A stretch of 11,176 bases of DNA from CAZMVU01 sp964569295. GTDB taxonomy: Bacteria; Hydrogenedentota; Hydrogenedentia; Hydrogenedentales; JAGMZX01. The stretch is from NCBI GenBank assembly GCA_964569295.1, contig CAZMVU010000163.1:1-11176 (forward strand), read 5' to 3'. The position numbers and the translations under genes are program-made. Shown in pieces: positions 4,999 to 11,176 of this stretch. The stretch's first letter is position 1, and each line of letters begins with the position of its first letter. Below the pieces are notes generated by a model that was given only the letters and a program-made list of their open reading frames with translations, did no database searches and was not told the DNA's origin.

Positions 4999-7175
4999 AA
5001 TTCTACAAGCAACATGAAGAAGAACGCGCATGGGTTCTCAGCGCACTCGTGGACCTCGAGGGGTTCGTGCACCACGATCCCGACTTCAAAGGGAACCGCA
5101 CCTTCGAGGAAAACAAGATCGCGATTCAGCGCGCGGCGGTCGAGGACGGCAAGTACAAGATCGTCTTCCTCGGCACGTTCAACGTCGGCAAGTCCACCGC
5201 CATCAACGCATTTCTCGGCGGCGCCTACCTGCCCATGGACGTCGAAGAATGCACATCGAAGCTCACCTTCATCGAGCGCGGCGAGACGATGGACCTGCGC
5301 CTCAGACTGCGCGACGAAGCCAATAAGAAGGAACTGGGCGCGATGGCCAAGGCGCTCAAGAATCTGCCGTGCACCGTGAGCGCCACGGAGGACACACCGG
5401 GCATTATCGTCGTGTGCGAGTCGGACGATCCGCGCGTTATGCAGCAGGTGCTCGAACCGCTGGTCACCGTGATGGCGGATGAGGACTTCCCCCATCTGGC
5501 GCCCCTGCGCGAGAAAGTTCTCGAGTTGCGTCTGTGCCTGCCCTCCGACGTTATCGCGGAGGACATCGCCTTCGTCGACACGCCGGGCGTACACTCGATC
5601 TCCGACACGCGCCAGGAGATCAGCTATGGCGTCATCGAGCGCAGCCACCTCGTCATCTCCTTCGTCGACAGCGGGCTGGTGGGCAATGTGCATGATCTCA
5701 ACTTCATCCAGCGGATCATCAAGTGGCGCGGGCGCCGTGTTTTTTTTGTGCTCAACAAAGCGGACAAACTCGAGCGCGACGAAATAGACATTCGCGGCGT
5801 GCGCGGGCCGGCCAAAGCGCTGGTGCAGTCTTTCAAACGCCACGACATTCCCGAGGATTCAGACATCTTCTTCCTTTCGGGCTACCGCGCCCTGCGCGCC
5901 CAGGAGCTGCAGCGCGGCTATGCTGATCTCGATGAGTTGCTCGACGACAACAAGCTGTCTGTGCCCACAAACATCCGGGAACGGTTGGAAGACAGCGAAG
6001 ACCCGGTACGCGACCTCGCCACCTACCTCATGACCCAGAGCCGCCTGCCCGGCCTCAAGGAACGGCTGGTGGATTACCTGCTGTTCGAGAACAAGGAGGG
6101 CGCCGTGGTCGAATCGGCGTGCAAGTTCATGATCGAGCGGGCCGGCGAATACAAGGTGCCGATCGAGAACGAGATACGCCTTGCGGAGAATCCCACCGAA
6201 TTCGACGATCTGCGCGCGAACCGCGAGCAACTCATGGAAAACCTGAACGATGTGCGCGCCCAGGCGGAGAAAACGCTCAATGCGTACAACGCCCGCAGTA
6301 AAGGCGGCACCATCGACGGCGAGGACTTCGAGGGCTACGAAGCCCAATTCCGCGCGGCCATGTCGGAGAAGGCCATCGAGGAAAACGTCATCAAGCCGCT
6401 CAACCGCTGGCTGAAAGAAGGCTCGAACCTGAAGATGGCACGCAATTCGAACTTTGCCACCCTCTCGCACCAGGTCGAACATCAGGTGGATGAGTTCGTG
6501 TCGTCGATCATGGCCGACCTCAACGCGCAGATCGAGGGGGCCGAGCGCGAGGCACGCCGCGCCATCGCCGAGCAGCTCCATACCGTGCGCGGCATCCGCA
6601 TGCACATGACCAGCCAATCCGCACTTCAGATACAGAATATCGAGAGCGCCATGGCGTCTAGTTACATGACCTTCGGGGCCAGCGGGGCCGTGGTCGGCGC
6701 CGCCGCCGGGGCGACCCTCGGCTCGGTAGTGCCCGGTGTCGGCACGGCCATCGGCGCAGGCCTCGGCGGTCTCCTCGGCGCTGTGGGCGGCTTCGTCACC
6801 AGGCTCGCCTGGGGCGAGGAGACCTGGCGCCGCAAGCTGATCCCGGTAGTGCGGGAGAATGTGATGAACATGCTTATCCATGGCGGCAAAGACGCCGAAG
6901 GCAACCGCGCCGTCCCCGTGATGGAGCTGGTCATCGACTATTTGAATAAACGCGCCACCGAGTTTTACCGCGCCGTGCAGATGGAAGTCGATAACGCCGT
7001 CGCCCAGGTGCAGCAAGAGTGCGACGATCTGCTGGCCCGGGAAGAGGAAATCCGCGAGGAAAGCCAGGCCATCATCGACCGGCTCCGCCCGAAGGTCACC
7101 TGGCTCGAGGGGCTGCGCGATGAAGCGGCGGATATTGTCAAACGTAACGCGGAGCGGGAGGCCGTGCGGGTATGA
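4995..7175 (+). CDS. Full-length bacterial dynamin-like GTPase with glycine-zipper membrane segment
   Basis: A 726-aa protein. A short helical neck (1-50) precedes the GTPase domain: G1 GTFNVGKST (60-68), G2 T87 in EECTSK, G3 DTPG (195-198), G4 NKAD (254-257). A long helical stalk follows (about 365-555, Glu/Arg-rich, coiled-coil-like). Then comes a hydrophobic Gly/Ala segment (560-605) with repeated GxxxG spacing, likely a membrane-inserting paddle or helical hairpin, and a second helical stretch (about 640-726) that folds back. This is the layout of bacterial dynamin-like proteins such as Nostoc BDLP, which bind lipid, polymerise and remodel membranes on GTP hydrolysis. A ribosome binding site GAGGGGAG (4978-4985) lies 9 nt upstream of the ATG, inside the previous gene. 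The 4-base overlaps at both ends imply translational coupling and fixed stoichiometry with the neighbours. Confidence 0.9.
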   Translation: MKFYKQHEEERAWVLSALVDLEGFVHHDPDFKGNRTFEENKIAIQRAAVEDGKYKIVFLGTFNVGKSTAINAFLGGAYLPMDVEECTSKLTFIERGETMDLRLRLRDEANKKELGAMAKALKNLPCTVSATEDTPGIIVVCESDDPRVMQQVLEPLVTVMADEDFPHLAPLREKVLELRLCLPSDVIAEDIAFVDTPGVHSISDTRQEISYGVIERSHLVISFVDSGLVGNVHDLNFIQRIIKWRGRRVFFVLNKADKLERDEIDIRGVRGPAKALVQSFKRHDIPEDSDIFFLSGYRALRAQELQRGYADLDELLDDNKLSVPTNIRERLEDSEDPVRDLATYLMTQSRLPGLKERLVDYLLFENKEGAVVESACKFMIERAGEYKVPIENEIRLAENPTEFDDLRANREQLMENLNDVRAQAEKTLNAYNARSKGGTIDGEDFEGYEAQFRAAMSEKAIEENVIKPLNRWLKEGSNLKMARNSNFATLSHQVEHQVDEFVSSIMADLNAQIEGAEREARRAIAEQLHTVRGIRMHMTSQSALQIQNIESAMASSYMTFGASGAVVGAAAGATLGSVVPGVGTAIGAGLGGLLGAVGGFVTRLAWGEETWRRKLIPVVRENVMNMLIHGGKDAEGNRAVPVMELVIDYLNKRATEFYRAVQMEVDNAVAQVQQECDDLLAREEEIREESQAIIDRLRPKVTWLEGLRDEAADIVKRNAEREAVRV

Positions 7176-7849
7176 GTTGGACCGCGCCGAACGTGGAACA
7201 CGTGCTCGAGCAACGGCTGCAGACCGCACGCCGCGAACTGCTCGACGACCCGCGCATTCAGCATGCCTCGCAGGCACGCTCGACGGAAGGCATCAACTTT
7301 CTCGTCCAGCTTATCGAGGAGAAGATAGCCGCCGCCGCGCGCATCGGCATGGACGCCGCCGAGGCTTCGTTGCGCCACGCTGCCGGCAATGCGCTCATCA
7401 ACGAGGGCGTGCCTATCACCATCGTGCGCCGCACCCTCGAGGACGCTGGTCAGCCGCTCCTCGAACCCAAGCGCATGAAAAGCCAGCGGGTAGACAAGGT
7501 CGGGCCGCCGCCGCTGCATCTGGCCGCAGGACTCTTCTTCGTGTGGACGATCGCCGCGCTGGCCGCATGGACGCTTGTTGGCTTTCCGCCCACGTGGTGC
7601 GCCATCATCGTGGGGGCGGGCGGCGTGCCATCCGTCGCGCTCTACGCCTGGCGGGAGAGCAAGCTGGCCGTACTCAAAAAAGACACCGTGGGCGATTTGC
7701 CCGCACGAGCCATGCGCTTCTACTTCGAGCAACTACGCAACCATGTGGCTGCGTATGAGCGCACCGTAAACGACGTGATCCACACCGGCGCACGCAGCGA
7801 ATACGCCCTCACCATGGGCGTCGTGGCACGCGCCGGCGATATGCCCTAG
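7172..7849 (+). CDS. Two-helix membrane protein, third gene of the dynamin operon
   Basis: A 225-aa protein I do not recognise as a named family. Residues 1-110 are predicted helical and charged, with a possible amphipathic stretch at 39-56. Two membrane helices follow (about 115-136 and 140-160), split by a short FPPTW turn. A C-terminal soluble part (161-225) begins with a basic stretch (RESKLAVLKK). The topology suggests both ends on the same side, probably cytoplasmic by the positive-inside rule. Its start overlaps the dynamin stop (ATGA, 7172-7175), with GGGAGG (7156-7161) 10 nt upstream, so it is co-translated with the two GTPases. The natural guess is a membrane anchor, receptor or regulator for them, but nothing in the sequence proves contact. 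A small hairpin ACGCC/GGCGT (7851-7863) follows the stop. Confidence 0.8.
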   Translation: MSWTAPNVEHVLEQRLQTARRELLDDPRIQHASQARSTEGINFLVQLIEEKIAAAARIGMDAAEASLRHAAGNALINEGVPITIVRRTLEDAGQPLLEPKRMKSQRVDKVGPPPLHLAAGLFFVWTIAALAAWTLVGFPPTWCAIIVGAGGVPSVALYAWRESKLAVLKKDTVGDLPARAMRFYFEQLRNHVAAYERTVNDVIHTGARSEYALTMGVVARAGDMP

Positions 7850-7850
7850 C

Positions 7851-7863
7851 ACGCCGCTGGCGT
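7851..7863 (+). terminator. Small hairpin after the dynamin operon
   Basis: ACGCC pairs with GGCGT around a 3-nt GCT loop, 2 nt after the stop codon. The stem is short and no T run follows, so this is a weak terminator candidate supported mainly by its position. Confidence 0.2.
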
Positions 7864-7915
7864 TGGGTGAATCCAAACACCGCCTATCGCGAGTCTAAGA
7901 CAATCGAGACCGGAC

Positions 7916-7934
7916 GCGTATGCGCGGCATGCGC
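7916..7934. repeat. Imperfect palindrome upstream of the discoidin-like gene
   Basis: GCGTATGC (7916-7923) and GCATGCGC (7927-7934) pair at seven of eight positions across a GCG centre. It sits in the 190-bp gap before the secreted protein gene, about 105 bp from its ATG, so it could be an operator. A TATAGT at 7999-8004 could be that gene's -10, but I see no matching -35. Confidence 0.3.
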
Positions 7935-8039
7935 TCGTTGCAGGTGCGTTCTCGGGATATGTGATCCAAGCGCCGCCGAAAGGAACTGGCGGCCAACGTA
8001 TAGTTCAACAACGCAGTAACCAAAAGGAGTCACAGAAAA

Positions 8040-8744
8040 ATGAAAACATGGATGCCTTTCCTGGCCCTTGCATTGACCCTGGTTCTCGCCGGCTTTGGCG
8101 CGAGCGCGCAGGATGAAGACGCCGAAGCGCAGGCCGATGTGCCGGAAGGGTGGGAACCGCTTGGCATCGAGCTGCCCGAAGCCTTCTTCGGCGGCACGCC
8201 GCTCGACTACTGGAGCCCGAACCTCGAGCCGGAAAGCTACAAGGACCGTCCCCCCTACTACGCGCCGCCCGGCGCCAGCAACGTGGCTATCGAAAAGGAA
8301 GTCACCGCCAGCTCCGATCCGCTCTCGGGTGAACTCGAGCAGATTACCGACGGCGACAAGCACTACGCCAAGACCAGCACCGTCGAGCTGCCCGACGGCG
8401 TGCAGTGGGTACAGATCGACCTCGGCGCACTCCACGAAATCTACGCCGTCGTTCTGTGGCACTTCCACGAAGGCAAGCGCGTCTACTTCGACACCGTCGT
8501 TCAGGCCTCGAAAGACGCCGACTTCAAGGAAGACGCGGAGACCCTCTACAACAACGACCACGACAATTCCGCTGGACTCGGCGTGGGCGAGGACAAAGAG
8601 TACATCGAGAACAATCAGGGACGGCTCATCAAAGTCGAGGGCGATACGGTTGCCCAGTACATCCGCTGCTACTCGAACGGCAACACCGCCAACGACAACA
8701 ACCATTACGTCGAGGTAGAAGTCTACGGCAAGAAGGCCGAATAA
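8040..8744 (+). CDS. Secreted discoidin-like (F5/8 type C, galactose-binding-like) protein
   Basis: A 234-aa exported protein. The signal peptide has a Lys start, a hydrophobic core at 5-20 and cleavage after ASA at 23. An acidic, Glu/Asp/Ala-rich linker and Pro/Tyr-rich segment follow (24-77), then one beta-sandwich domain (about 78-230). The domain has the discoidin pattern: ASNVAIEKEVTASSD near its start, ITDGDK (102-107), the WVQIDLGALHEIYAVVLW core (123-140) and YIRCYSNG with a closing VEVEVYG (207-230). Such domains bind glycans or other surface ligands. No catalytic domain is attached, so it is probably a periplasmic or surface binding protein, ligand unknown. AAGGAGT (8024-8030) lies 9 nt before the ATG. 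It stands alone, ending before a GC-rich hairpin. Confidence 0.8.
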   Translation: MKTWMPFLALALTLVLAGFGASAQDEDAEAQADVPEGWEPLGIELPEAFFGGTPLDYWSPNLEPESYKDRPPYYAPPGASNVAIEKEVTASSDPLSGELEQITDGDKHYAKTSTVELPDGVQWVQIDLGALHEIYAVVLWHFHEGKRVYFDTVVQASKDADFKEDAETLYNNDHDNSAGLGVGEDKEYIENNQGRLIKVEGDTVAQYIRCYSNGNTANDNNHYVEVEVYGKKAE

Positions 8745-8820
8745 CACGTACGGGAGGGCGAGCGTCCCCGCGAGCTATGCTCCGCAAACGCAACAAACCC
8801 TCTGAAGCTTGATTCACCCC

Positions 8821-8850
8821 GGGGCCGTTTGCCGGCATGCAGGCGGCCCC
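8821..8850 (+). terminator. GC-rich hairpin downstream of the discoidin-like gene
   Basis: GGGGCCG (8821-8827) pairs with CGGCCCC (8844-8850), with an inner GCC/GGC pairing around GGCATGCA. It lies 76 bp after the stop. Only a short TTT occurs downstream, so it is a terminator candidate rather than a clear intrinsic terminator. Confidence 0.4.
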
Positions 8851-8871
8851 GCCTGTTTCCGGCCTCAGACT

Positions 8872-8902
8872 GATCGGACCGATCGGACCGATTCGTCCGA
8901 TC
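8872..8902. repeat. GATCGGACC tandem repeat with perfect inverted copy
   Basis: Two direct 9-bp copies of GATCGGACC (8872-8880 and 8881-8889). The second begins a perfect 8-bp hairpin GATCGGAC/GTCCGATC (8881-8888 and 8895-8902) around a 6-nt loop. It lies in the 249-bp gap between the discoidin-like gene and the GT-C gene, 91 bp before the latter's ATG. It may be an operator array or a simple intergenic repeat family. Confidence 0.6.
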
Positions 8903-8993
8903 CAGCGACCTGATTCCAGCCCGTTCGCGCCCACCTTGCCCCCGGGACGCCAGTCCGCAGGCGGAGGCGCAACCCACTTCGGAGGTGAAAGCA

Positions 8994-10637
8994 ATGCCCG
9001 AAAACGACGCGCGACACTCGGGAAAAAAGGCTCGCGGGAACGCTCGCCCGCCCGGGCACCCTGCCTTGCTTGCACTTGCCTTCCTGCTCATCCTTGCACT
9101 GGCCGCGGCATTCCGCCTGCCCGCGCTCGGCCTGCGCCCGTTTCACGGGGACGAAGCCAACCAGGCCGTACGCACCGGCATGCTGCTCGAAGACGGCGTG
9201 TATGAATACGACCCGCATGAACACCACGGCCCGACCCTCTACTACCTCGCGCTGATTCCGCTACGGCTCACCGGCACCGACACCCTCGAGGACGCCACGG
9301 AGGCCACTCTGCGCCTCTTACCCGCCGTCTTCGGGATAGCCCTGATTGCGCTGCTCTGGCCGCTACGTCACGCCCTCGGTCCCGGCGCCACGCTAACGGC
9401 GGCGCTCTTCACTGCCCTCTCCCCCGCCCTCACCTTCTACAGCCGCTACTACATCCAGGAACCCCTGTTTATCTTCTTCGCCTTCGCGGCCCTGGTGAGC
9501 GGCTGGCGCTATTGCCAGCGCCCCACGCTGACCATGGCAGCACTCACCGGCGCCTGCCTCGGCCTCACCTTCGCCACGAAGGAGACCTGCGTACTCATCT
9601 TCCTCGCCATGGCCCTGGCGATCGCCGGCACGGTCGGGATCGCTTGCCTGCGAAAAAATGGGGACGGAACCAAGCGAGTCCCAAAGCGCGTCGACTATCC
9701 GCATTTTTCCGCAATACGAGTCGCGGCCTTCCTCCTGGCCGGCCTCATTGTCAGCGTCGTGCTCTTCTCTTCCTTTTTCACGCACTGGCAGGGCGTCCTC
9801 GACAGCATCCGCGCCTTCACGACCTACCTCACCCGGGCCGAAGGCGAGGGCAGCGCGGGCATCCACGATCATCCGTGGCACTATTACCTCAGCCTGCTGA
9901 CCTACACCTACCGCGCCGCCGGTCAACGCTACACCGAGGCACTGCCGCTCGTGCTCGGCGGTTTCGGCGCACTCTATGCCCTGCTGCGCCCACAGCGCAA
10001 TGCGGTGGACAACGGCGTGCACCTCGAGCGGTTCCTGGCCCTCTATACGCTCGTGCTCGTAGTGCTCTATGCCCTGATACCCTACAAGACCCCGTGGAAC
10101 CTGCTGCCCTGTTACCAGCCCTTGCTGCTGCTGGCAGGGATAGGCCTGGCGGCGCTCGTGCGTGGGTTGCGCTGGCGGCCGTTGCAAGGCGTGGCACTCT
10201 TGCTTCTCACCACCGCCATGGCACACCTCGGCTGGCAGGCCTACCGCGTAAACTTCGTTTACCCGGCACACGAAGGCAACCCACACGTCTACGCACACAC
10301 CAGTACGAACGCCTTGCGCATGGTCGAACGCATCAACAACATAGCCGCCCTCAACCCGAACAGCGCACAGATGCCCATCATCATCGTGCAGCCCGATGGC
10401 GACTACTGGCCATTGCCCTGGTACCTGCGGCACTTCGATAACGCCGGCTACTGGGAGGCGCCGCCCGCTACAGCCGATGCGCCCATCTTGATTGCCGATA
10501 CCGCCGTGCATCCCGCTCTGGCCAATCAGCTTCAGGCCGATTACATGATCCAGACCTACGGCCTGCGCCCCGGTGAACACCGCCTCCTCTACATCCGCCG
10601 CGACCTCTGGGACCGCTTTATGGCCGAGCGGCAGTAG
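8994..10637 (+). CDS. Polytopic GT-C glycosyltransferase-like protein, Agl23/TIGR03663 type
   Basis: A 547-aa integral membrane protein with about ten predicted helices; the first is at 24-42. It resembles dolichyl-/polyprenyl-phosphate-dependent GT-C transferases (PMT/ArnT superfamily), most of all the group named flippase activity-associated protein Agl23. The first large outer loop has FHGDEANQ (50-57), with the acidic pair D53-E54 expected at the active site, then HHGPTLYY (77-84). The next loop has YYIQEP (152-157), and YKTPWN (364-369) is another family-like motif. The C-terminal 120 residues are a soluble outer domain. It probably moves a sugar from a lipid-linked donor to a glycan, lipid or protein; the acceptor is unknown. 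I chose the ATG at 8994 because GGAGGTG (8981-8987) lies 6 nt upstream; the GTG at 8985 is part of that site. Residues 220-239 are encoded by a REP-like palindrome and look inserted. Confidence 0.82.
   Translation: MPENDARHSGKKARGNARPPGHPALLALAFLLILALAAAFRLPALGLRPFHGDEANQAVRTGMLLEDGVYEYDPHEHHGPTLYYLALIPLRLTGTDTLEDATEATLRLLPAVFGIALIALLWPLRHALGPGATLTAALFTALSPALTFYSRYYIQEPLFIFFAFAALVSGWRYCQRPTLTMAALTGACLGLTFATKETCVLIFLAMALAIAGTVGIACLRKNGDGTKRVPKRVDYPHFSAIRVAAFLLAGLIVSVVLFSSFFTHWQGVLDSIRAFTTYLTRAEGEGSAGIHDHPWHYYLSLLTYTYRAAGQRYTEALPLVLGGFGALYALLRPQRNAVDNGVHLERFLALYTLVLVVLYALIPYKTPWNLLPCYQPLLLLAGIGLAALVRGLRWRPLQGVALLLLTTAMAHLGWQAYRVNFVYPAHEGNPHVYAHTSTNALRMVERINNIAALNPNSAQMPIIIVQPDGDYWPLPWYLRHFDNAGYWEAPPATADAPILIADTAVHPALANQLQADYMIQTYGLRPGEHRLLYIRRDLWDRFMAERQ
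9651..9711. repeat. REP-like palindrome inside the GT-C gene, read in frame
   Basis: CGAAAAAATG (9651-9660) and CATTTTTCCG (9702-9711) pair at nine of ten positions, with GGGAC (9661-9665) and GTCCC (9678-9682) forming an inner stem. The A-rich arm followed by GGGAC and the T-rich closing arm match the layout of the hairpin at 51-104. It codes for residues 220-239 of the transferase, a basic Gly/Lys/Arg loop between two membrane helices, without breaking the frame. Confidence 0.5.
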
Positions 10638-10661
10638 CTTTCTGTGAATTTTTGGCATAAC

Positions 10662-10681
10662 ATAGTACCCTCCCATACTAT
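10662..10681. repeat. Perfect 6-bp inverted repeat after the GT-C gene
   Basis: ATAGTA (10662-10667) pairs with TACTAT (10676-10681) around an 8-nt pyrimidine-rich loop, 24 bp after the stop. It is AT-rich in a GC-rich region and overlaps the possible promoter, so it could be an operator as well as a weak terminator. Confidence 0.35.
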
Positions 10682-10727
10682 CAGCCTGAAGTCTCGCAGC
10701 AATACGCGGCCTTCCCCGCGGAAAGTT

Positions 10728-10763
10728 AAAGCTAAAGGGACGGACTTCGCTACTTTTCGCTTT
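10728..10763. repeat. REP-like imperfect hairpin (GGGACGG)
   Basis: AAAGCTAAAG (10728-10737) pairs imperfectly with CTTTTCGCTTT (10753-10763), enclosing GGGACGGACTTCGC-type sequence. An A-rich arm running into GGGAC and a T-rich closing arm repeat the layout seen at 51-104 and 9651-9711. Confidence 0.4.
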
Positions 10764-11008
10764 TGGTATTTGATTCCTGGCTTGGGGCAGCGAGGTTTGG
10801 GGCGCAGCGGTGTCCGGTCAGGCGCTCGAAGACAGGCCGCACTGTCCACACCGCACAAGAACACACCAGCGCGGCGATTACCCCGTTGCGTCACATGATG
10901 CGGCGTTCCGGGAAAGACTGATACGCTCTACGCGACTCATGGGGCAGGGTTGACTGCGCAGGGGCGCAAAGGCAAACGTGTCGTAGTCTGGCCACGTTTC
11001 TTCCCGGC

Positions 11009-11041
11009 CTTCGCGGGTCCGGGGACAGTCACCCCGCGAAG
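11009..11041. repeat. REP-like hairpin with GGGGACAGTC loop
   Basis: CTTCGCGGG (11009-11017) pairs perfectly over 9 bp with CCCGCGAAG (11033-11041). The 15-nt loop holds GGGGACAGTC, which shares GGGACAGTC with the hairpin at 51-104 near the other end of the window. Arms differ, so it is a related or converged element rather than a true copy. Confidence 0.5.
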
Positions 11042-11176
11042 ACCGTGACATCCTTGATCGTGCTGATAATCCGATACCGGGGCACCCGATGAAGTACGGC
11101 AAACGGCTAATGTGTGAGCTTTGCCCACAACCCAAGGATCGAATGGCGTGTTCCCCGGTTGTTGGTTCGTGGTTCA

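Larger units (their letters stand above)
10638..11176. other. Right-hand intergenic region (539 bp)
   Basis: No gene with a ribosome binding site or family motif was found on either strand; the open frames here are short and overlap hairpins. A possible + strand promoter starts the region: TTGGCA (10652-10657), 18-bp spacer, TACTAT (10676-10681). If real, it would drive something beyond the window or a small RNA. Inverted repeats are at 10662-10681, 10728-10763 and 11009-11041. I see no tRNA-like cloverleaf. Confidence 0.5.

Noticed and set aside
3823..5031. 402-aa reverse-strand open frame across the intergenic region and the short GTPase gene
   Set aside because: Most of it is antisense to the GTPase, its composition is Arg/Ala/His-rich as shadows are, and it crosses several hairpins.
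5859..7277. 472-aa reverse-strand open frame inside the large dynamin
   Set aside because: Antisense shadow; no motif or ribosome binding site, while the + strand frame has complete GTPase and membrane motifs.
9393..10676. 427-aa reverse-strand open frame opposite the GT-C gene
   Set aside because: Antisense shadow rich in Gly, His, Val and Gln; the + strand protein has clear membrane helices and GT-C motifs.
10638..11176. CRISPR array, tRNA or attachment site in the right-hand gap
   Set aside because: No regularly spaced direct repeats, no cloverleaf and no duplicated gene end; only isolated hairpins are present.

Overview
The window is GC-rich, with six confident protein genes, strong GC bias at third codon positions and several REP-like palindromes between genes. 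The gene set suggests an uncultivated heterotrophic bacterium, perhaps of the Hydrogenedentota/PVC type. It comprises a secreted clan GH-A glycosidase, a long acyl-CoA dehydrogenase, a secreted discoidin-like protein, an Agl23-like GT-C membrane protein and bacterial dynamins. That placement is an inference from gene content only; there is no rRNA or other marker gene here.

Layout. Positions 1-283 hold a long REP-like hairpin and a weak promoter candidate. Positions 284-1462 (+) encode a secreted GH5-like glycoside hydrolase. It converges on an acyl-CoA dehydrogenase (1566-3512, -), with a strong hairpin between them (1494-1530). The dehydrogenase has a near-consensus sigma-70-type promoter (3604-3631, - strand). 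Two identical copies of an imperfect palindrome lie at and just after its start point, 32 bp apart, as expected for a TetR-type repressor. No regulator gene is in the window.

The centre is a compact three-gene + strand operon (4147-7849). It encodes a short dynamin-type GTPase (283 aa), a full-length dynamin-like protein with a glycine-zipper membrane segment (726 aa), and a small protein with two membrane helices (225 aa). Both junctions are 4-base ATGA stop/start overlaps. Upstream is about 500 bp without a gene. It contains several hairpins, a perfect 10-bp inverted repeat just before the ribosome binding site, and a stretch that recalls parts of a cobalamin riboswitch (weak). This operon is the best candidate for an undescribed system: a co-translated membrane-remodelling unit pairing two different dynamin GTPases with a dedicated membrane partner.

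Downstream are a secreted discoidin (F5/8 type C)-like protein (8040-8744), a short intergenic region with a GC hairpin and GATCGGACC repeats, and a large polytopic GT-C glycosyltransferase-like protein of the Agl23/TIGR03663 type (8994-10637). The latter appears to carry an in-frame REP-like palindrome in a loop between membrane helices. The last 540 bp hold no convincing gene but contain two more hairpins of the same GGGAC-containing type.
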